Positions 51,655 to 61,030 of a DNA stretch of 64,000 nucleotides are shown here, one piece after another. The translations under genes and the position numbers were made by a program. The stretch spans positions 62,001-126,000 of the forward strand of contig NZ_JADWYK010000005.1 in the NCBI RefSeq assembly GCF_015773195.1. Reading direction: 5' to 3'. A model generated the notes under the pieces. It did no database searches and was not told where the DNA came from. It worked only from the letters and a program-made list of their open reading frames with translations. Source of the stretch: Hymenobacter guriensis (GTDB lineage: Bacteria > Bacteroidota > Bacteroidia > Cytophagales > Hymenobacteraceae). How positions within the stretch are numbered: the first letter of the stretch is position 1; every line of letters begins with the position of its first letter.

Positions 51655-51678
51655 TCCGCAAAATGGGGATTTTGCGGA
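51655..51678. terminator. hairpin between susD and GH20 genes
   Basis: 10-bp perfect stem TCCGCAAAAT / ATTTTGCGGA with a GGGG loop. It could attenuate between susCD and the GH20 gene, or be an RNA processing or stability site. No U tract. Confidence 0.5.
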
Positions 51679-51775
51679 GGCTGGCGTAGGAAACGCTACC
51701 CGGCTGTGCTCGGCATGATAACTTACCGCACGTACTTTTCTTTACTTGCTTCCTCTTACATCCAACCCACCGTTT

Positions 51776-53647
51776 ATGCGCTTCAACGTTTCCTGTACCA
51801 GCTGGCTCGGCGGCATCCTGGCCCTTCAGATCTTCCTGGGTGCCCCGGTTCAGGCTCAGCTGGCGGAAGTTCCGGCCCAAAGCCTGGGGCTGGTGCCTTT
51901 GCCCCGCGAGGTGAAAGCCTACGCCGCCACTTACAGCCTGCCCCAGAAAGTAAGCATCTACGCAACGGGCAAGGATGCGCTGAACGTGGCGGGTTTGCTG
52001 AAAGATATGCTCACCGCCACGGGCAAAACCGTTACGCTAACCACCACCCGAGCAGGGGCGCACATTGTCCTCACGACGGCTCCCGGACCCGTGCCCGAGG
52101 GCTACCAGCTGAATGTAGATAAAACCGGTGTGCGCATTACGGCCGCCGGTGGCCCGGGGCTGTTCTACGGCACCCAGACCTTTCTGCAGCTGCTGCCCGC
52201 CCGCCCGGCCGCCACCGCCAGCGTGCCCTACGTGCGCATCAACGATGAGCCCGCCTTCCGCTGGCGCGGGGCCATGCTCGACGTGAGCCGACACTTCTTC
52301 CCGGTTGAATTCGTGAAGAAGTACATTGACTTCCTGGCCGCCTACAAGCTCAATACCTTTCACTGGCACCTGACCGATGACCAGGGCTGGCGCATTGAAA
52401 TCAAGAAATACCCCAAGCTCACCCAGGTAAGCGCCTTCCGCAAGGAAACCATCATCGGCGCCCAGCAGCTGTTCAAAACCCCGGCCGACTTCAAGTACGA
52501 CGCCACGCCCTACGGCGGCTTCTACACTCAGGACCAGGTTCGGGATGTGGTGGCTTACGCCCAGAAGCGCTACGTCACTATCGTGCCGGAAATTGAGATG
52601 CCGGGCCATTCGGTGGCCATCCTGGCAGCATACCCCGAGCTGGCCTGCAAGCCCGGCCCCTACGAAACTTGGACGATGTGGGGCGTGAACGAGGATATCG
52701 TGTGCCCCACGGAGCCCACGTTTCGCTTTTTCGAGGACGTGCTGGCGGAAGTAGTGACGCTGTTCCCCGGCCCCTACGTGCACATCGGCGGCGACGAAGC
52801 CCCCAAAAACCGCTGGAAAGAAAGCGCCGCCGTGCAGGCAATCATGAAGAAGGAGGGCATTACGGACGTAGAAAAGGTGCAGGGCTGGTTTAACCGCCGC
52901 ATCGAGAAGTTCCTGGCCAGCAAGGGTAAGAAGCTCATCGGCTGGGACGAAATCCTGGAAGGCGGCATCGCGCCCAGCGCCACCGTCATGAGCTGGCGGG
53001 GCGAAAAAGGCGGTATTGAAGCCGCCAAAATGGGCCACGACGTGGTCATGTCGCCCACCACTCATTTATACATCAACTACGGACAGAGCCCGCAGCCCCA
53101 CAGCCCCTACGAGCCGCTGATGATTGGGGGCTACATCCCGCTCGACGTCATTTACAACTATAACCCGTTGCCTAAGGAACTCACGCCCGATCAGCAGAAG
53201 CACGTGCTGGGGCCCCAGGCCAATATGTGGACCGAGTACATTACTACGCCGGCCGCCGCCGAGTACATGCTGTTTCCGCGCCTGCTGGCCGTTTCAGAGG
53301 TAGCCTGGCTGCCCGCCGCCCGCAAAAGCTACGCCGACTTCCTGCCCCGCATGGGCCAGCAGTTTGCCCGCCTCGACGCCAAGAAGGTCAACTACCGTGT
53401 GCCTGAGCCCCTGGGTCTCGACAGCGCCAGTGTAGTAAAGCAGGGCGACAAAGCCCTGCTCACGCTTCGTACCCTGGTGCCCGGCGCCCAGATCCGCTAC
53501 ACCCTCGACGGCCACCTGCCCGACGAAACCACCAAGCTTTACACCAAACCCGTGGCCGTGCCCCTAAACAAACGCCTGCTGGTGCGGGCCGTCACCATCA
53601 CCACCAACGGGCGCAAAAGCCCGCCCGCCGAACTGCTGATCAAGTAA
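51776..53647 (+). CDS. GH20 beta-N-acetylhexosaminidase
   Basis: Exo-glycosidase of 623 residues releasing terminal GlcNAc from chitobiose and longer oligomers. Signal peptide 1-27 (cleavage near VQAQ). GH20 N-domain about 40-150, TIM barrel from about 155 (RWRGAMLDVSRHFF, LNTFHWHLTDDQGWRIEI), catalytic Asp340-Glu341 in HIGGDEAPKNRW, and GWDEILEGG and WTEY toward the end of the barrel. The last about 80 residues are the FN3-like domain seen in chitobiases. No T9SS domain, so periplasmic location is likely, matching SusCD import first and cleavage afterwards. A weak -7-like TACTTTTC is at 51733-51740. Confidence 0.95.
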   Translation: MRFNVSCTSWLGGILALQIFLGAPVQAQLAEVPAQSLGLVPLPREVKAYAATYSLPQKVSIYATGKDALNVAGLLKDMLTATGKTVTLTTTRAGAHIVLTTAPGPVPEGYQLNVDKTGVRITAAGGPGLFYGTQTFLQLLPARPAATASVPYVRINDEPAFRWRGAMLDVSRHFFPVEFVKKYIDFLAAYKLNTFHWHLTDDQGWRIEIKKYPKLTQVSAFRKETIIGAQQLFKTPADFKYDATPYGGFYTQDQVRDVVAYAQKRYVTIVPEIEMPGHSVAILAAYPELACKPGPYETWTMWGVNEDIVCPTEPTFRFFEDVLAEVVTLFPGPYVHIGGDEAPKNRWKESAAVQAIMKKEGITDVEKVQGWFNRRIEKFLASKGKKLIGWDEILEGGIAPSATVMSWRGEKGGIEAAKMGHDVVMSPTTHLYINYGQSPQPHSPYEPLMIGGYIPLDVIYNYNPLPKELTPDQQKHVLGPQANMWTEYITTPAAAEYMLFPRLLAVSEVAWLPAARKSYADFLPRMGQQFARLDAKKVNYRVPEPLGLDSASVVKQGDKALLTLRTLVPGAQIRYTLDGHLPDETTKLYTKPVAVPLNKRLLVRAVTITTNGRKSPPAELLIK

Positions 53648-53951
53648 CTGGTGGCTCGTTAGCTGCCGTATTCTGCCGATTTCTCCGTCCGCCTTTTCCA
53701 CAACCGCTTCACCCCAGGGCTAACCGTTACCCGCTGTTAGCCAACGGCTCCCAAAGCCGCCCTGCACCCCCTTTGCATCTTTCCCGGTTGCCCTTCCCCG
53801 ATGCCGCCCGTGCGGTATTCCGGCATTCTGCTGCCCTCCCGCAACCGGGCACTCACGCGTAATTGCTCAGTGTGACAGCAAAGGGGAATTCCCGCCGCCT
53901 GCCTTCACTGCTGCTGAACTTTTTGGTTCCACCATTAACCAATTCACAGCT
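53648..53951. other. intergenic, nothing recognised
   Basis: About 304 bp between GH20 and the first chitinase, rich in C/T and without a clear TAnnTTTG box, palindrome or ORF. No copy of the TGCGTGTGCG operator is present, so the chitinase either relies on readthrough or has an unrecognised promoter. Confidence 0.5.
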
Positions 53952-56900
53952 ATGAAACACCTTTCCTCGCTTCTGTGCGCAGAAGCCCGGCGCCGCCTTT
54001 TAGCTGCCCGCGACAAGAAAAAGCGCCTGCTGGCGCTGCTGGCCCTGGTGCTGGTGCTGCTGCCCGGCCTCAGTCCGGCCCAGGTGAGCCCCCCGGTGCT
54101 CAAGAAGCGCACCGACCACAACAAGCAGATAATCGGCTACCTCACGCAGTGGGGGCCCTGGAAGGATTTGCCCGGCCTCGTGCCCAAGGGCAGCCTCAAC
54201 CAGCTGAACGTGGACTACTCCCAGTACACGATTCTGAATTTCTCCTTTTTCGGGGTGGCCGTGGATGGCTCCATTCATAGCGGCGACTACCGCAACCCCA
54301 ACATTGCGCAGCCTGGCTCCGTGCAGCAGCCCGCTCCGCTCGTCAACACCGACACCTACAGCAGCTGGGATTTATACCTGCTGCAGGGCGAGCTGGACAT
54401 CATCCAGTACATTTCTGATGGCAGCTACGCCTATTCCCTGGGCTACCGCAACGCTACCGGGGGCTGGTCGAACGTGAACACCGGCGCTACCGGGGCCTTT
54501 CCGCTGGCCATTCACAAGCAGAACGGCAAGCTCGGCCTCATCGACCTGGCCCACCAGCAGGGCGTGAAGGTGATGGCCTCCATCGGGGGCTGGAGCATGG
54601 GCAAGCACTTCGGCGAAATGGCCGCCGACCCCACCAAGCGGGCCCGCTTCGTGAGTGACTGCCAGAAGCTGATTGCCCTGGGATTCGACGGCATCGATCT
54701 GGACTGGGAATATCCCGGGCAGGCCGGCATGAACTTCACCGGCCAGCCCCAGGACTACCCCAACTTTGCCGTGCTGGTGGAGGATATTCGGGCGGCAATA
54801 GGGCCCAATAAGCTCATTACGTCGGCTTTCACGGCCGTGCCATCCAAGTTTGTGCAGTTCGACTGGGCGCGCCTGAGCCGCTCGATGGACTACTTCAACT
54901 TCATGACCTATGACTACAACGGCGGCTGGTCGAACAAGGCCGGGCACAACTCGCCGCTGTATGACTACCCCAACGCGGAGTACGCCAGCTTCTCCCTCGA
55001 CGCCACTACCCAAGGAATCAAAGCGGCCGGTATTCCCCTGAGCAAGGTGAACCTGGGCGTGGCTTTCTACGGCCGCGGCGTGGTAACCAACGGTCCGGCT
55101 GCCCTAAATGCGCCCACTGTGAAGCGCGCCGAAACCGTGAGCCCCGATGGCGCGGTCATGACCAGCGCCGATTTCGCCAACTGGCCCAAAGATGTGTGGG
55201 ACGGCACACCCAACTACCAGGCCATTGTGGCCCAAACCGCCAGCTGGACGGAGTATTGGGACGACAATGCCAAAGTGCCCTACAAAACCAACGGCACGTA
55301 CTTTCTGAGCTACGACAATGAGCGTTCGGTGGGCCTGAAGGCCCAGTACGTGAAGGACCAGCAGTTGGCTGGCGTCATCGTATGGACGGCCAGCGGCGAC
55401 TGGCTGGACCTGGCCGTGAATCCGGTTACCTACGGCGGCAAGCTCGTGTACAGCGCCAGCACCAAGGCTCCGCTGGTAAACAAGCTAAACGAGGTATTTG
55501 CCACCGGTACCACCACGAACACGCCACCGACGGTTAGCCTGACCTCGCCGGCCAACGGCGCGACCGTCACGGCCCCGGCCAGCATTACCATCAATGCCAA
55601 TGCCGCCGATGCCAACGGCACGGTAAGCAAGGTTGATTTCTACCAGGGTACCACGCTGCTGGGTACTGATACTTCTTCGCCGTATGCTTTCACCTGGACA
55701 GGGGTAGGAGCCGGCACGTATTCGATTACCGCCAAAGCTACCGACAATGCCAACGCCGTGACGACTTCCGCCGCCGTGAGCGTGACGGTGACTGCCGCGC
55801 CTACCGCGCAGGCTATTCCGGGCACCATTCAGGCCGAGAGCTTCACAGCTCAGCAAGGCACCGACAAAGAAACCACGACCGACACGGGTGGCGGTCAGAA
55901 CGTGGACTGGTTTGAAACCAATGACTGGCTTGACTATTCGGTCAACGTGGCTTCGGCCGGGCAGTACACTGTGGGCTTCCGCGTGGCCTCAGCCAACGGC
56001 GGGGCCACCTTGCAGCTGCGCAACAGCGCGGGCACGGTGCTGGGCTCGGTGAACGTAGGCAACACCGGCGGCTGGCAGAGCTGGCAAACTATTAATGCCA
56101 CGGTGACCTTACCGGCCGGGGTGCAGACCCTGCGCCTGTTTGCCTCCGCCTCCACGGGCACGAACGTGAACTGGCTGTCGTTTACCGCCGTAACGACCAA
56201 CACCCCGCCGACCGTGAGCCTGACTTCCCCGGCTAACGGGGCTAGCTTCACGGCTCCGGCTTCCATCACGATTAGCGCCAATGCCGCCGATGCCAATGGT
56301 ACCGTGAGCTCGGTAGCCTTCTACAACGGCGCTACCTTGCTGGGCACGGACAACTCTTCGCCATATTCGTACGCCTGGACCGGCGTAGCCGCGGGCACCT
56401 ACTCCATCACGGCCCGCGCCACCGATAACGCCGGGGCGGTAACCACGTCTTCGGCCGTTAGTGTGACGGTAACGGCCGCTCCCGTTGGCCAGACCATTCC
56501 CGGTACCATTCAGGCGGAAAGCTACTCGGCTATGCTGGGCATCCAGACCGAAACCACCACCGACACGGGGGGAGGCATCAACGTAGCCTGGTACGAGACG
56601 GGCGACTGGCTCGATTACGCGGTGAACGTGGCTTCGGCCGGGCAATACACTGTGGGCTTCCGTGTAGCCTCGGCCAACGGCGGGGCTACCTTGCAGCTGC
56701 GCAACAGCGCCGGCACGGTGCTCGGAAGCGTGAACGTGGGCAACACGGGCGGCTGGCAGAGCTGGCAGACGCTGAGCACGAACGTAACCCTGCCGGCCGG
56801 CGCCCAAACGTTGCGTTTGTACGCCTCCGCTTCCACGGGCACGAACGTGAACTGGCTGAGCTTCACGGCCGTGACGACCACCAACACGCCGCCCACGGTT

Positions 56901-57617
56901 AGCCTGACCTCGCCCAGCAATGGCGCCAGCTTCACGGCCCCAGCCAGCATCACCATTACCGCCAACGCAGCCGATGCCAATGGTACGGTGAGCAAAGTGG
57001 AGTTCTACCGGGGCACGACCTTGCTGGGCACGGACACGAGTGCCCCCTACAGCTACAGCTGGACGGGCGTAGCGGCCGGCAGCTACTCTATCACGGCCAA
57101 GGCTACGGACAACGCGGGAGCCGTGACGACGTCTGCGGCCGTGAGCGTGACGGTAACGGGCAGCACGGGCACTTGCAGCGTGGCAGCGTGGACGGCCACG
57201 GGCGTGTACACGGTGGGCATGCAGGCCAGCCGCTCGGGCAACGTCTACCAGGCCAAGTGGTGGACGCAAGGGGAGGACCCGCTGACGGCTAGCTGCACGG
57301 ACTGCGCGTGGAAGCTGATAGGTCCCTGCACCAGCGCCCGCACTATCACCGCCACGGCAACTGCCAAGTCGGACGAGGCAGTGAAAGTGTATCCAAACCC
57401 GGTGGTGAGCGGGGAGCTATTGACGGTAGAGCTGGGCGCCACCTATGAGCACGTGGAGCTGGTGCTGCTGGACCTGACGGGTCGCCGCAGCCACCGCACT
57501 ACTTTCGAGCACGCCCGCACCATTACGCTCCGCCTGCCCAGCCTGCCCAATGGGGTATTCCTGCTGCAGGTGCAGGCCGATGGCCGGACGTTCACCAAGC
57601 GGCTCAGCAAGCAGTAG
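53952..57617 (+). CDS. multidomain GH18 chitinase with CBMs and T9SS sorting domain
   Basis: Secreted endochitinase of 1221 residues. Order: signal region with hydrophobic core (about 24-44, SPAQ), GH18 (about 60-515) with DGIDLDWE, catalytic Glu253 and SIGGWSMGKHF; Ig-like domain (about 521-612); CBM6-like domain (about 620-746); Ig (747-840); second CBM6 (849-974); Ig (976-1067); CBM5/12 (about 1072-1127, VAAWTATGVYTVGMQ and KWWTQGEDP); T9SS type A C-terminal domain (about 1143-1221, VYPNPV ... LPSLPNGVFLLQV). This is a chitin-binding, surface-exported enzyme. Ig and CBM6 units are internal duplicates, and the last 620 bp share a tract with the next chitinase. Confidence 0.95.
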   Translation: MKHLSSLLCAEARRRLLAARDKKKRLLALLALVLVLLPGLSPAQVSPPVLKKRTDHNKQIIGYLTQWGPWKDLPGLVPKGSLNQLNVDYSQYTILNFSFFGVAVDGSIHSGDYRNPNIAQPGSVQQPAPLVNTDTYSSWDLYLLQGELDIIQYISDGSYAYSLGYRNATGGWSNVNTGATGAFPLAIHKQNGKLGLIDLAHQQGVKVMASIGGWSMGKHFGEMAADPTKRARFVSDCQKLIALGFDGIDLDWEYPGQAGMNFTGQPQDYPNFAVLVEDIRAAIGPNKLITSAFTAVPSKFVQFDWARLSRSMDYFNFMTYDYNGGWSNKAGHNSPLYDYPNAEYASFSLDATTQGIKAAGIPLSKVNLGVAFYGRGVVTNGPAALNAPTVKRAETVSPDGAVMTSADFANWPKDVWDGTPNYQAIVAQTASWTEYWDDNAKVPYKTNGTYFLSYDNERSVGLKAQYVKDQQLAGVIVWTASGDWLDLAVNPVTYGGKLVYSASTKAPLVNKLNEVFATGTTTNTPPTVSLTSPANGATVTAPASITINANAADANGTVSKVDFYQGTTLLGTDTSSPYAFTWTGVGAGTYSITAKATDNANAVTTSAAVSVTVTAAPTAQAIPGTIQAESFTAQQGTDKETTTDTGGGQNVDWFETNDWLDYSVNVASAGQYTVGFRVASANGGATLQLRNSAGTVLGSVNVGNTGGWQSWQTINATVTLPAGVQTLRLFASASTGTNVNWLSFTAVTTNTPPTVSLTSPANGASFTAPASITISANAADANGTVSSVAFYNGATLLGTDNSSPYSYAWTGVAAGTYSITARATDNAGAVTTSSAVSVTVTAAPVGQTIPGTIQAESYSAMLGIQTETTTDTGGGINVAWYETGDWLDYAVNVASAGQYTVGFRVASANGGATLQLRNSAGTVLGSVNVGNTGGWQSWQTLSTNVTLPAGAQTLRLYASASTGTNVNWLSFTAVTTTNTPPTVSLTSPSNGASFTAPASITITANAADANGTVSKVEFYRGTTLLGTDTSAPYSYSWTGVAAGSYSITAKATDNAGAVTTSAAVSVTVTGSTGTCSVAAWTATGVYTVGMQASRSGNVYQAKWWTQGEDPLTASCTDCAWKLIGPCTSARTITATATAKSDEAVKVYPNPVVSGELLTVELGATYEHVELVLLDLTGRRSHRTTFEHARTITLRLPSLPNGVFLLQVQADGRTFTKRLSKQ
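56664..57283. repeat. 620-bp near-identical tract, copy 1
   Basis: Aligns to 59269-59888 without any gap; by eye about two dozen mismatches. It spans the end of the CBM6 domain, one Ig domain and the CBM5/12 domain. Confidence 0.85.
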
Positions 57618-57625
57618 TCACGCGT

Positions 57626-57657
57626 GGGGGAGTTCCGTCGGAACTCCCCCATTTTTT
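57626..57657 (+). terminator. intrinsic terminator after chitinase 1
   Basis: 11-bp stem GGGGGAGTTCC / GGAACTCCCCC with a 3-nt loop, followed by ATTTTTT. Strong, so the second chitinase must depend on readthrough or its own promoter between 57618 and 57681. Confidence 0.85.
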
Positions 57658-57681
57658 CTTCCACCACTTTCCACAACCGTT

Positions 57682-60210
57682 ATGAACACAACCAAACTCC
57701 CTCCGTCCCGGCGGCTCATGACCCGGCGCGCCCGTGCCTGGGGCTTTTTCCTGGCTTCCCTGTGCGGCCTGATGTGCCTTAGCTTCGTGTCCCTGGCCCA
57801 GAGCCGGGTAATCGTGGGCTATTTCCACAACTGGAACAACGCCACGGCCCCCTACATCCGCCTGCGCGACGTGGATTCGCGCTACAACGTCATCAACATC
57901 TCCTTTGCCGTGCCCGTGGCCTACGGCGACATGACCATGACCTTCGCCCCGGTCATGCAAACCAAAGCGGAGTTCATTGCCGACATGCGCACCCTGCAGA
58001 GCCAGGGCCGTCGCGTGCAGATTTCCATTGGTGGGGCCGATGCCCCCGTTGAGCTGAACACCACCGCCGACAAGGACAAGTTCGTAACGTCGATGAAAGC
58101 CATCATCACGGAGTATGGCTTCGATGGGTTTGACATTGACCTGGAAGGCACCTCGGTGATTCTCAACTCCGGCGACACCAACTTCAAAAGCTCCACCACG
58201 CCCAAAATCAATAACCTGGTGGTAGCGGCCCGGGAGCTGACCACGTTTTATCGCGGGCAGGGCAAGGACTTCTGGCTGACCTCGGCTCCGGAAGTGCAGT
58301 ACGTGCAGGGCGGCTACGGCAACTACGGCACGGCGTTCGGGGGCTACCTGCCCATTCTGTACGGGCTGCGTGACCTCCTCACGTTCGTGCACGTGCAGTA
58401 TTACAACACCGGCTCCCAGAACGCGCTGGACGACAAAATCTATGGGCAGGGCACGGCCGACTTCATCGTGTCCATGACGGATATGCTGCTCAAGGGCTTC
58501 CCGGTGGCCCGCAACTCGGCCAACTTTTTCCCCGCCCTGCGGCAGGATCAGGTGGCCTTTGGCCTGCCGGCTACCGGCAACGGGGCCGCCCCCGCCGGTG
58601 GGTACGTAACGCCGGCCGACGTCACCAAAGCGCTGAACTACCTGGTGAAAGGCATCAGCTACGGCGGCCAGTACGTGCTCAATACCACGTATCCCAACCT
58701 GCGGGGCATCATGACGTGGTCCGTGAACTGGGACAAAACCCAGAACTACCCGTTCGCCACCAACGCCTACAACTTCTTCAGCACCCTGGGTAATACCACG
58801 AACACGCCGCCCACGGTTAGCCTGACCTCGCCCAGCAATGGCGCGACGTTCACGGCCCCAGCCAGCATCACCATTAACGCCAACGCGGCCGATGCCAACG
58901 GCACGGTCAGCTCCGTGGCTTTCTACAACGGCACCACGCTGCTGGGTACGGATACGAGTGCACCGTATTCCTACGCCTGGACGGGGGTAGCTGCCGGCAC
59001 CTACAGCCTTACGGCGAAGGCCACGGACAACCAGGGGGCCGTGACGACCTCCGGGGCCGTGGGCGTGACGGTGACGGGCAGCACGCCGGTGGCCAAAGCC
59101 ATTCCGGGTAAGATCGAAGCCGAAGCCTACACGGCCCAGCAGGGCACCGACAAGGAAACGACCACCGACACGGGTGGGGGCCAGAACGTGGACTGGTACG
59201 AAACCGGCGACTGGCTCGACTACTATGTGAATGTGGCCACGGCCGGCACCTACAAGCTGGACCTTCGCGTAGCCTCGGCCAACGGCGGGGCTACCTTGCA
59301 GCTGCGCAACAGCGCCGGCACGGTGCTCGGAAGCGTGAACGTGGGCAACACGGGCGGCTGGCAGAACTGGCAGACCCTGAGCACGAACGTAACCCTGCCG
59401 GCCGGCGCCCAAACGTTGCGTTTGTACGCCTCCGCTTCCACGGGCACGAACGTGAACTGGCTCTCCTTCACGGCCGTGACAACCACCAACACGCCGCCCA
59501 CGGTTAGCCTGACCTCGCCCAGCAATGGCGCCAGCTTCACGGCCCCAGCCAGCATCACCATTACCGCCAACGCGGCCGATGCCAATGGCACGGTCAGCAA
59601 AGTGGAGTTCTACAACGGCACCACGCTGCTGGGCACGGACACGAGTGCCCCCTACAGCTACAGCTGGACGGGCGTAGCAGCGGGCAGCTACTCTATCACG
59701 GCCAAGGCTACGGACAACGCGGGAGCCGTGACGACGTCTGCGGCCGTGAGCGTGACGGTAACGGGCAGCACGGGCACTTGCAGCGTGGCAGCGTGGACGG
59801 CCACGGGCGTGTACACGGTGGGCATGCAGGCCAGCCGCTCGGGCAACGTCTACCAGGCTAAGTGGTGGACCCAGAACGAGGACCCGCTCACGCAGAGCTG
59901 CCAGTACTGTGCCTGGCAGCTTGTCGGCCCCTGCGCCGGCGCCCGCACCATCACCGCTGCCACCAAACCTGCGTTGGGCGTGTCCATTTACCCCAATCCT
60001 ACCCAGGGCGGCCGGCTGACGCTGGAGCTGGATGCCTATTACCCCGAGGTGACGGTAGAAGTAGTAAGCACCAGCGGACAGACGACTTCTTACTCCTATC
60101 GGGGAGATAAGCGCCTGCAGTTGGTACTGCCCAATCTGCCGAAAGGGCTGCTGTTGCTGAAAGTAAAGGCCGGCGGCAACAGCTTCACCCAGAAAATCGT
60201 GAACAACTAA
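57682..60210 (+). CDS. second GH18 chitinase with CBM6, CBM5/12 and T9SS domain
   Basis: Secreted endochitinase of 842 residues. Signal peptide about 20-45 after a basic start (cleavage near SLAQ); the GH18 barrel (about 46-370) has FDGFDIDLEG with catalytic Glu155, a different GH18 subgroup from the first chitinase (FDIDLE rather than IDLDWE; ISIGGADAP). Then Ig-like (about 372-468), CBM6 (about 473-600), Ig (about 602-692), CBM5/12 (about 699-753) and T9SS type A domain (about 763-842, IYPNPTQGG ... LPNLPKGLLLLKV). Start at ATG 57682 (MNTTKLPP); the in-frame upstream reading enters the terminator of the previous gene. Confidence 0.95.
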   Translation: MNTTKLPPSRRLMTRRARAWGFFLASLCGLMCLSFVSLAQSRVIVGYFHNWNNATAPYIRLRDVDSRYNVINISFAVPVAYGDMTMTFAPVMQTKAEFIADMRTLQSQGRRVQISIGGADAPVELNTTADKDKFVTSMKAIITEYGFDGFDIDLEGTSVILNSGDTNFKSSTTPKINNLVVAARELTTFYRGQGKDFWLTSAPEVQYVQGGYGNYGTAFGGYLPILYGLRDLLTFVHVQYYNTGSQNALDDKIYGQGTADFIVSMTDMLLKGFPVARNSANFFPALRQDQVAFGLPATGNGAAPAGGYVTPADVTKALNYLVKGISYGGQYVLNTTYPNLRGIMTWSVNWDKTQNYPFATNAYNFFSTLGNTTNTPPTVSLTSPSNGATFTAPASITINANAADANGTVSSVAFYNGTTLLGTDTSAPYSYAWTGVAAGTYSLTAKATDNQGAVTTSGAVGVTVTGSTPVAKAIPGKIEAEAYTAQQGTDKETTTDTGGGQNVDWYETGDWLDYYVNVATAGTYKLDLRVASANGGATLQLRNSAGTVLGSVNVGNTGGWQNWQTLSTNVTLPAGAQTLRLYASASTGTNVNWLSFTAVTTTNTPPTVSLTSPSNGASFTAPASITITANAADANGTVSKVEFYNGTTLLGTDTSAPYSYSWTGVAAGSYSITAKATDNAGAVTTSAAVSVTVTGSTGTCSVAAWTATGVYTVGMQASRSGNVYQAKWWTQNEDPLTQSCQYCAWQLVGPCAGARTITAATKPALGVSIYPNPTQGGRLTLELDAYYPEVTVEVVSTSGQTTSYSYRGDKRLQLVLPNLPKGLLLLKVKAGGNSFTQKIVNN
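59269..59888. repeat. 620-bp near-identical tract, copy 2
   Basis: Partner of 56664-57283 at a constant offset of 2605 bp with no insertion or deletion. Confidence 0.85.
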
Positions 60211-60228
60211 CCGGCCGCATATGGCAAG

Positions 60229-60260
60229 AAAGGGGAACTCCGCTAGGGGTTCCCCTTTTT
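60229..60260 (+). terminator. intrinsic terminator after chitinase 2
   Basis: 10-bp stem AAAGGGGAAC / GTTCCCCTTT, loop of 10 nt, ending TTTTT. It closes the chitin locus. Confidence 0.8.
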
Positions 60261-60311
60261 AGTTGAATCCTGGCAGGTGCCGGCAGCCGGGGCGGGTGCC
60301 CAGCCATCTGG

Positions 60312-60836
60312 TTACGAAGGCGCGGTGGTTAGCAGCTTTTCTATTTCGGCAGCTTCAAACTCCAGGGTGGCTTGCCGCACCCTCAGCAGTGCCTGCGCCG
60401 GGCTGCCGCTGCGCAGTAGCTCGGCGCGGGCATCGGCTTCGAAAAGGCTCAGCCAGGGCGCCGGCCCCACGGCCGCCGTGAGAATGGGCAGGGCGGCCAG
60501 CCTGCGCCGGGCCCAGGCCACGCGCTCCGTGAGCTGCAACTGCTCGTAGGCCAACTGCCCGGCCCGGTGCCGGCACAGGCGCTGGCGGCGCAGCAGCAGC
60601 TTGGGGTCCAGGGCTTCCGGCGCTGGTTCCGCCGGGGTGTTGTGGAGGGCCGAGGTAAGGGCCGCCTGCGGCAGGGCTGCGCTCAGGGGCAGGCGGCGCA
60701 TACCCCGCTCCACCTGCGACACCATCTCCCGGCTAAGCCCCAGGCAATACCCCAGCGCCGCCTGACTCAGGCCAAACCACACCCGCAGGCGCGGCACCAG
60801 ACTGGTGCGTCTTGCCAAAGCACTAGCGTTTCTCAT
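60312..60836 (-). CDS. XRE-type helix-turn-helix regulator
   Basis: Protein of 174 residues. The N-terminal HTH (about 13-55) reads PRLRVWFGLSQAALGYCLGL and then SREMVSQVERGMRRLP, the classic S-Q...L-G-x-S-R-x-x-V-S-x-x-E-R-G pattern of XRE proteins. The C-terminal about 110 residues are Ala/Leu/Arg-rich helices, perhaps a dimerisation domain. Just upstream lie a perfect 22-bp palindrome and three GGAAGCAAA motifs (60851-60942), which suggest autoregulation. No partner gene (toxin or phage) is adjacent. Confidence 0.8.
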   Translation of the reverse strand: MRNASALARRTSLVPRLRVWFGLSQAALGYCLGLSREMVSQVERGMRRLPLSAALPQAALTSALHNTPAEPAPEALDPKLLLRRQRLCRHRAGQLAYEQLQLTERVAWARRRLAALPILTAAVGPAPWLSLFEADARAELLRSGSPAQALLRVRQATLEFEAAEIEKLLTTAPS

Positions 60837-60850
60837 AGGGCTGAAATTGC

Positions 60851-60942
60851 TTTCGTTTCTGGAGAAACGAAAATAAACGGAAGCAAATGTGCCGTAAGCT
60901 TTGCTTCCGTTTTTTGAAAAACTCCAGAGAATGGAAGCAAAC
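60851..60942 (-). promoter_or_regulatory. palindromic operator region of the XRE gene
   Basis: 60851-60872 is a perfect inverted repeat TTTCGTTTCT-GG-AGAAACGAAA, 15 bp before the ATG. 60875-60887 and 60900-60912 form a 13-bp perfect inverted repeat AAACGGAAGCAAA / TTTGCTTCCGTTT with a T tract. A third GGAAGCAAAC is at 60933-60942. A weak -7 TATTTTCG on the minus strand overlaps the first palindrome. Confidence 0.55.
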
Positions 60943-60956
60943 CGACAGTCAAACAG

Positions 60957-61018
60957 CGGTAGGGCCCGGACCAGCAGTGCGAACTACAAAGTTCGCGCTG
61001 CTGGTCCGGGCCCTACCG
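60957..61018. terminator. 28-bp hairpin downstream of the S46 peptidase gene
   Basis: 60957-60984 and 60991-61018 pair over 28 bp with one A/G mismatch (a G-T wobble in RNA) and a 6-nt loop TACAAA. It begins 12 bp after the S46 stop (minus strand). Confidence 0.75.
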
Positions 61019-61030
61019 CCATAGGCAGGC

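Noticed and set aside
57604..59412. 602-residue open frame antisense to the second chitinase
   Set aside because: Low-complexity Gly/Arg/His/Val translation mirroring the repetitive Ig and CBM domains; no start context and no family.
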